Both the position numbers and the translations under genes were made by a program. This document shows positions 6,244-6,872 of a stretch of 6,872 bases of DNA, piece after piece. Origin of the DNA: Nitrospirota bacterium (GTDB taxonomy: Bacteria > Nitrospirota > UBA9217); the NCBI GenBank assembly GCA_027456925.1, contig DAIDTZ010000024.1:1-6872 (forward strand). The letters run 5' to 3'. The notes under the pieces are model-generated. The model was given only the letters and a program-made list of their open reading frames with translations. It did no database searches and had not been told where the DNA came from. Positions within the stretch are counted from its first letter, which is position 1, and each line of letters starts with the position of its first letter.

Positions 6244-6872
6244 ATGAGTAACACCATTCTTTTTGCCCTGGTATGCGGCGTTGCCGGCGTTATCTACGGC
6301 ATCGTGACCGCGATCTGGGTGAACAAGCAGGATTCAGGCAATCAGAAAATGATCGATATTTCCAACGCAGTGAAGGAAGGCGCTAATGCATTCATAGCGC
6401 GCGAATACAAGACAGTTGCAATCGTCGCAGTGATTTTGATCCTTATCCTGGCCTTCGTTCCCGCCCTCGGTATGTGGGCAGCAGCCGGATTCATCGTCGG
6501 GACGGTCGGGTCCGCACTCGCCGGTTTCATCGGCATGTGGGTGTCGCTCCGTGCAAACGTGCGTACTGCCGCGGCAGCGAGCAAAGGCCTCCAGGCCGCG
6601 CTCAGCCTCGCTTTCAAGGGCGGCTCCGTGACCGGCATCATGGTCGTGGGCCTCGGCATCATCGGCCTTTCAGGTTTTTATTTTGTCGCTAAAACAATGG
6701 CTCCGGAGAGCGCTTCCCATGCTCTTATCGGTCTCGGCTTCGGCTGCTCGCTCATGAGCGTGTTCGCCCGCATCGCGGGCGGCATCTACACCAAGGCCGC
6801 TGACGTGGGAGCCGATCTCGTTGGCAAAGTTGAGAAGAACATTCCTGAGGACGATCCGCGCAACCCCGCCGT
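6244..6872 (+). CDS. hppA: Membrane-bound ion-translocating pyrophosphatase, N-terminal part (3' truncated)
   Basis: HppA is an integral membrane enzyme that hydrolyses pyrophosphate and pumps H+ (or Na+) across the cytoplasmic membrane. The visible 209 complete codons are about the first 30 percent of a protein usually near 700 residues; the gene runs off the window. Hydrophobic segments lie near residues 4-26, 56-78, 80-102, 128-149 and 158-178. The highly conserved catalytic loop follows: GGIYTKAADVGADLVGKVE (178-196), then PEDDPRNPA (201-209), with the acidic residues that bind Mg-pyrophosphate. The residues that separate K+-dependent from K+-independent forms, and those tied to ion choice, lie beyond the window, so the pumped ion is undetermined. 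Next to the sulfate-reduction genes it would recover energy from the pyrophosphate made by ATP sulfurylase. The start is supported by the AAGGAGG site. Confidence 0.96.
   Translation, partial: MSNTILFALVCGVAGVIYGIVTAIWVNKQDSGNQKMIDISNAVKEGANAFIAREYKTVAIVAVILILILAFVPALGMWAAAGFIVGTVGSALAGFIGMWVSLRANVRTAAAASKGLQAALSLAFKGGSVTGIMVVGLGIIGLSGFYFVAKTMAPESASHALIGLGFGCSLMSVFARIAGGIYTKAADVGADLVGKVEKNIPEDDPRNPA

Overview
The window is a stretch of core energy-metabolism genes, all on the + strand, from an anaerobe with the dissimilatory sulfate-reduction pathway. It holds the 3' end of aprA (APS reductase alpha subunit), then qmoA, qmoB and qmoC (the membrane complex that passes quinol electrons to APS reductase), a small two-CBS-domain protein, and the 5' part of hppA (ion-pumping pyrophosphatase). 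A membrane QmoC with both HdrC-like and haem-b parts, next to aprA, points to a Gram-negative-type sulfate reducer or sulfur disproportionator, such as Desulfobacterota or Nitrospirota. The genes are fairly GC-rich. No taxonomic marker is present, so the phylum remains open.

Layout: aprA ends at 720 and is followed by a strong intrinsic terminator (733-760). The aprA-qmoA gap (721-907) then carries an AT-rich inverted repeat built of degenerate 7-base units, and a good Shine-Dalgarno site before qmoA. qmoA (908-2158) and qmoB (2161-4395) are 2 bases apart. A 70-base gap with a second, different heptad repeat separates qmoB from qmoC (4466-5632). The CBS gene (5662-6099) follows after 29 bases. 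A 144-base gap with a possible weak promoter precedes hppA, which starts at 6244 and runs off the window.

How the genes fit together: ATP sulfurylase (not in the window) makes APS and pyrophosphate. AprBA reduces APS to sulfite and AMP with electrons from the quinone pool through QmoC, QmoB and QmoA. HppA would hydrolyse the pyrophosphate, pulling sulfate activation forward and saving part of its energy as an ion gradient. The CBS protein has features of an adenylate-binding regulator. Its place between the AMP-producing branch and the pyrophosphatase makes an energy-sensing role attractive, but this is inference.

The gene content is a known pathway; I see no undescribed protein system. The least explained parts are the two 7-base-periodic repeats in the intergenic gaps and the unassigned CBS protein.
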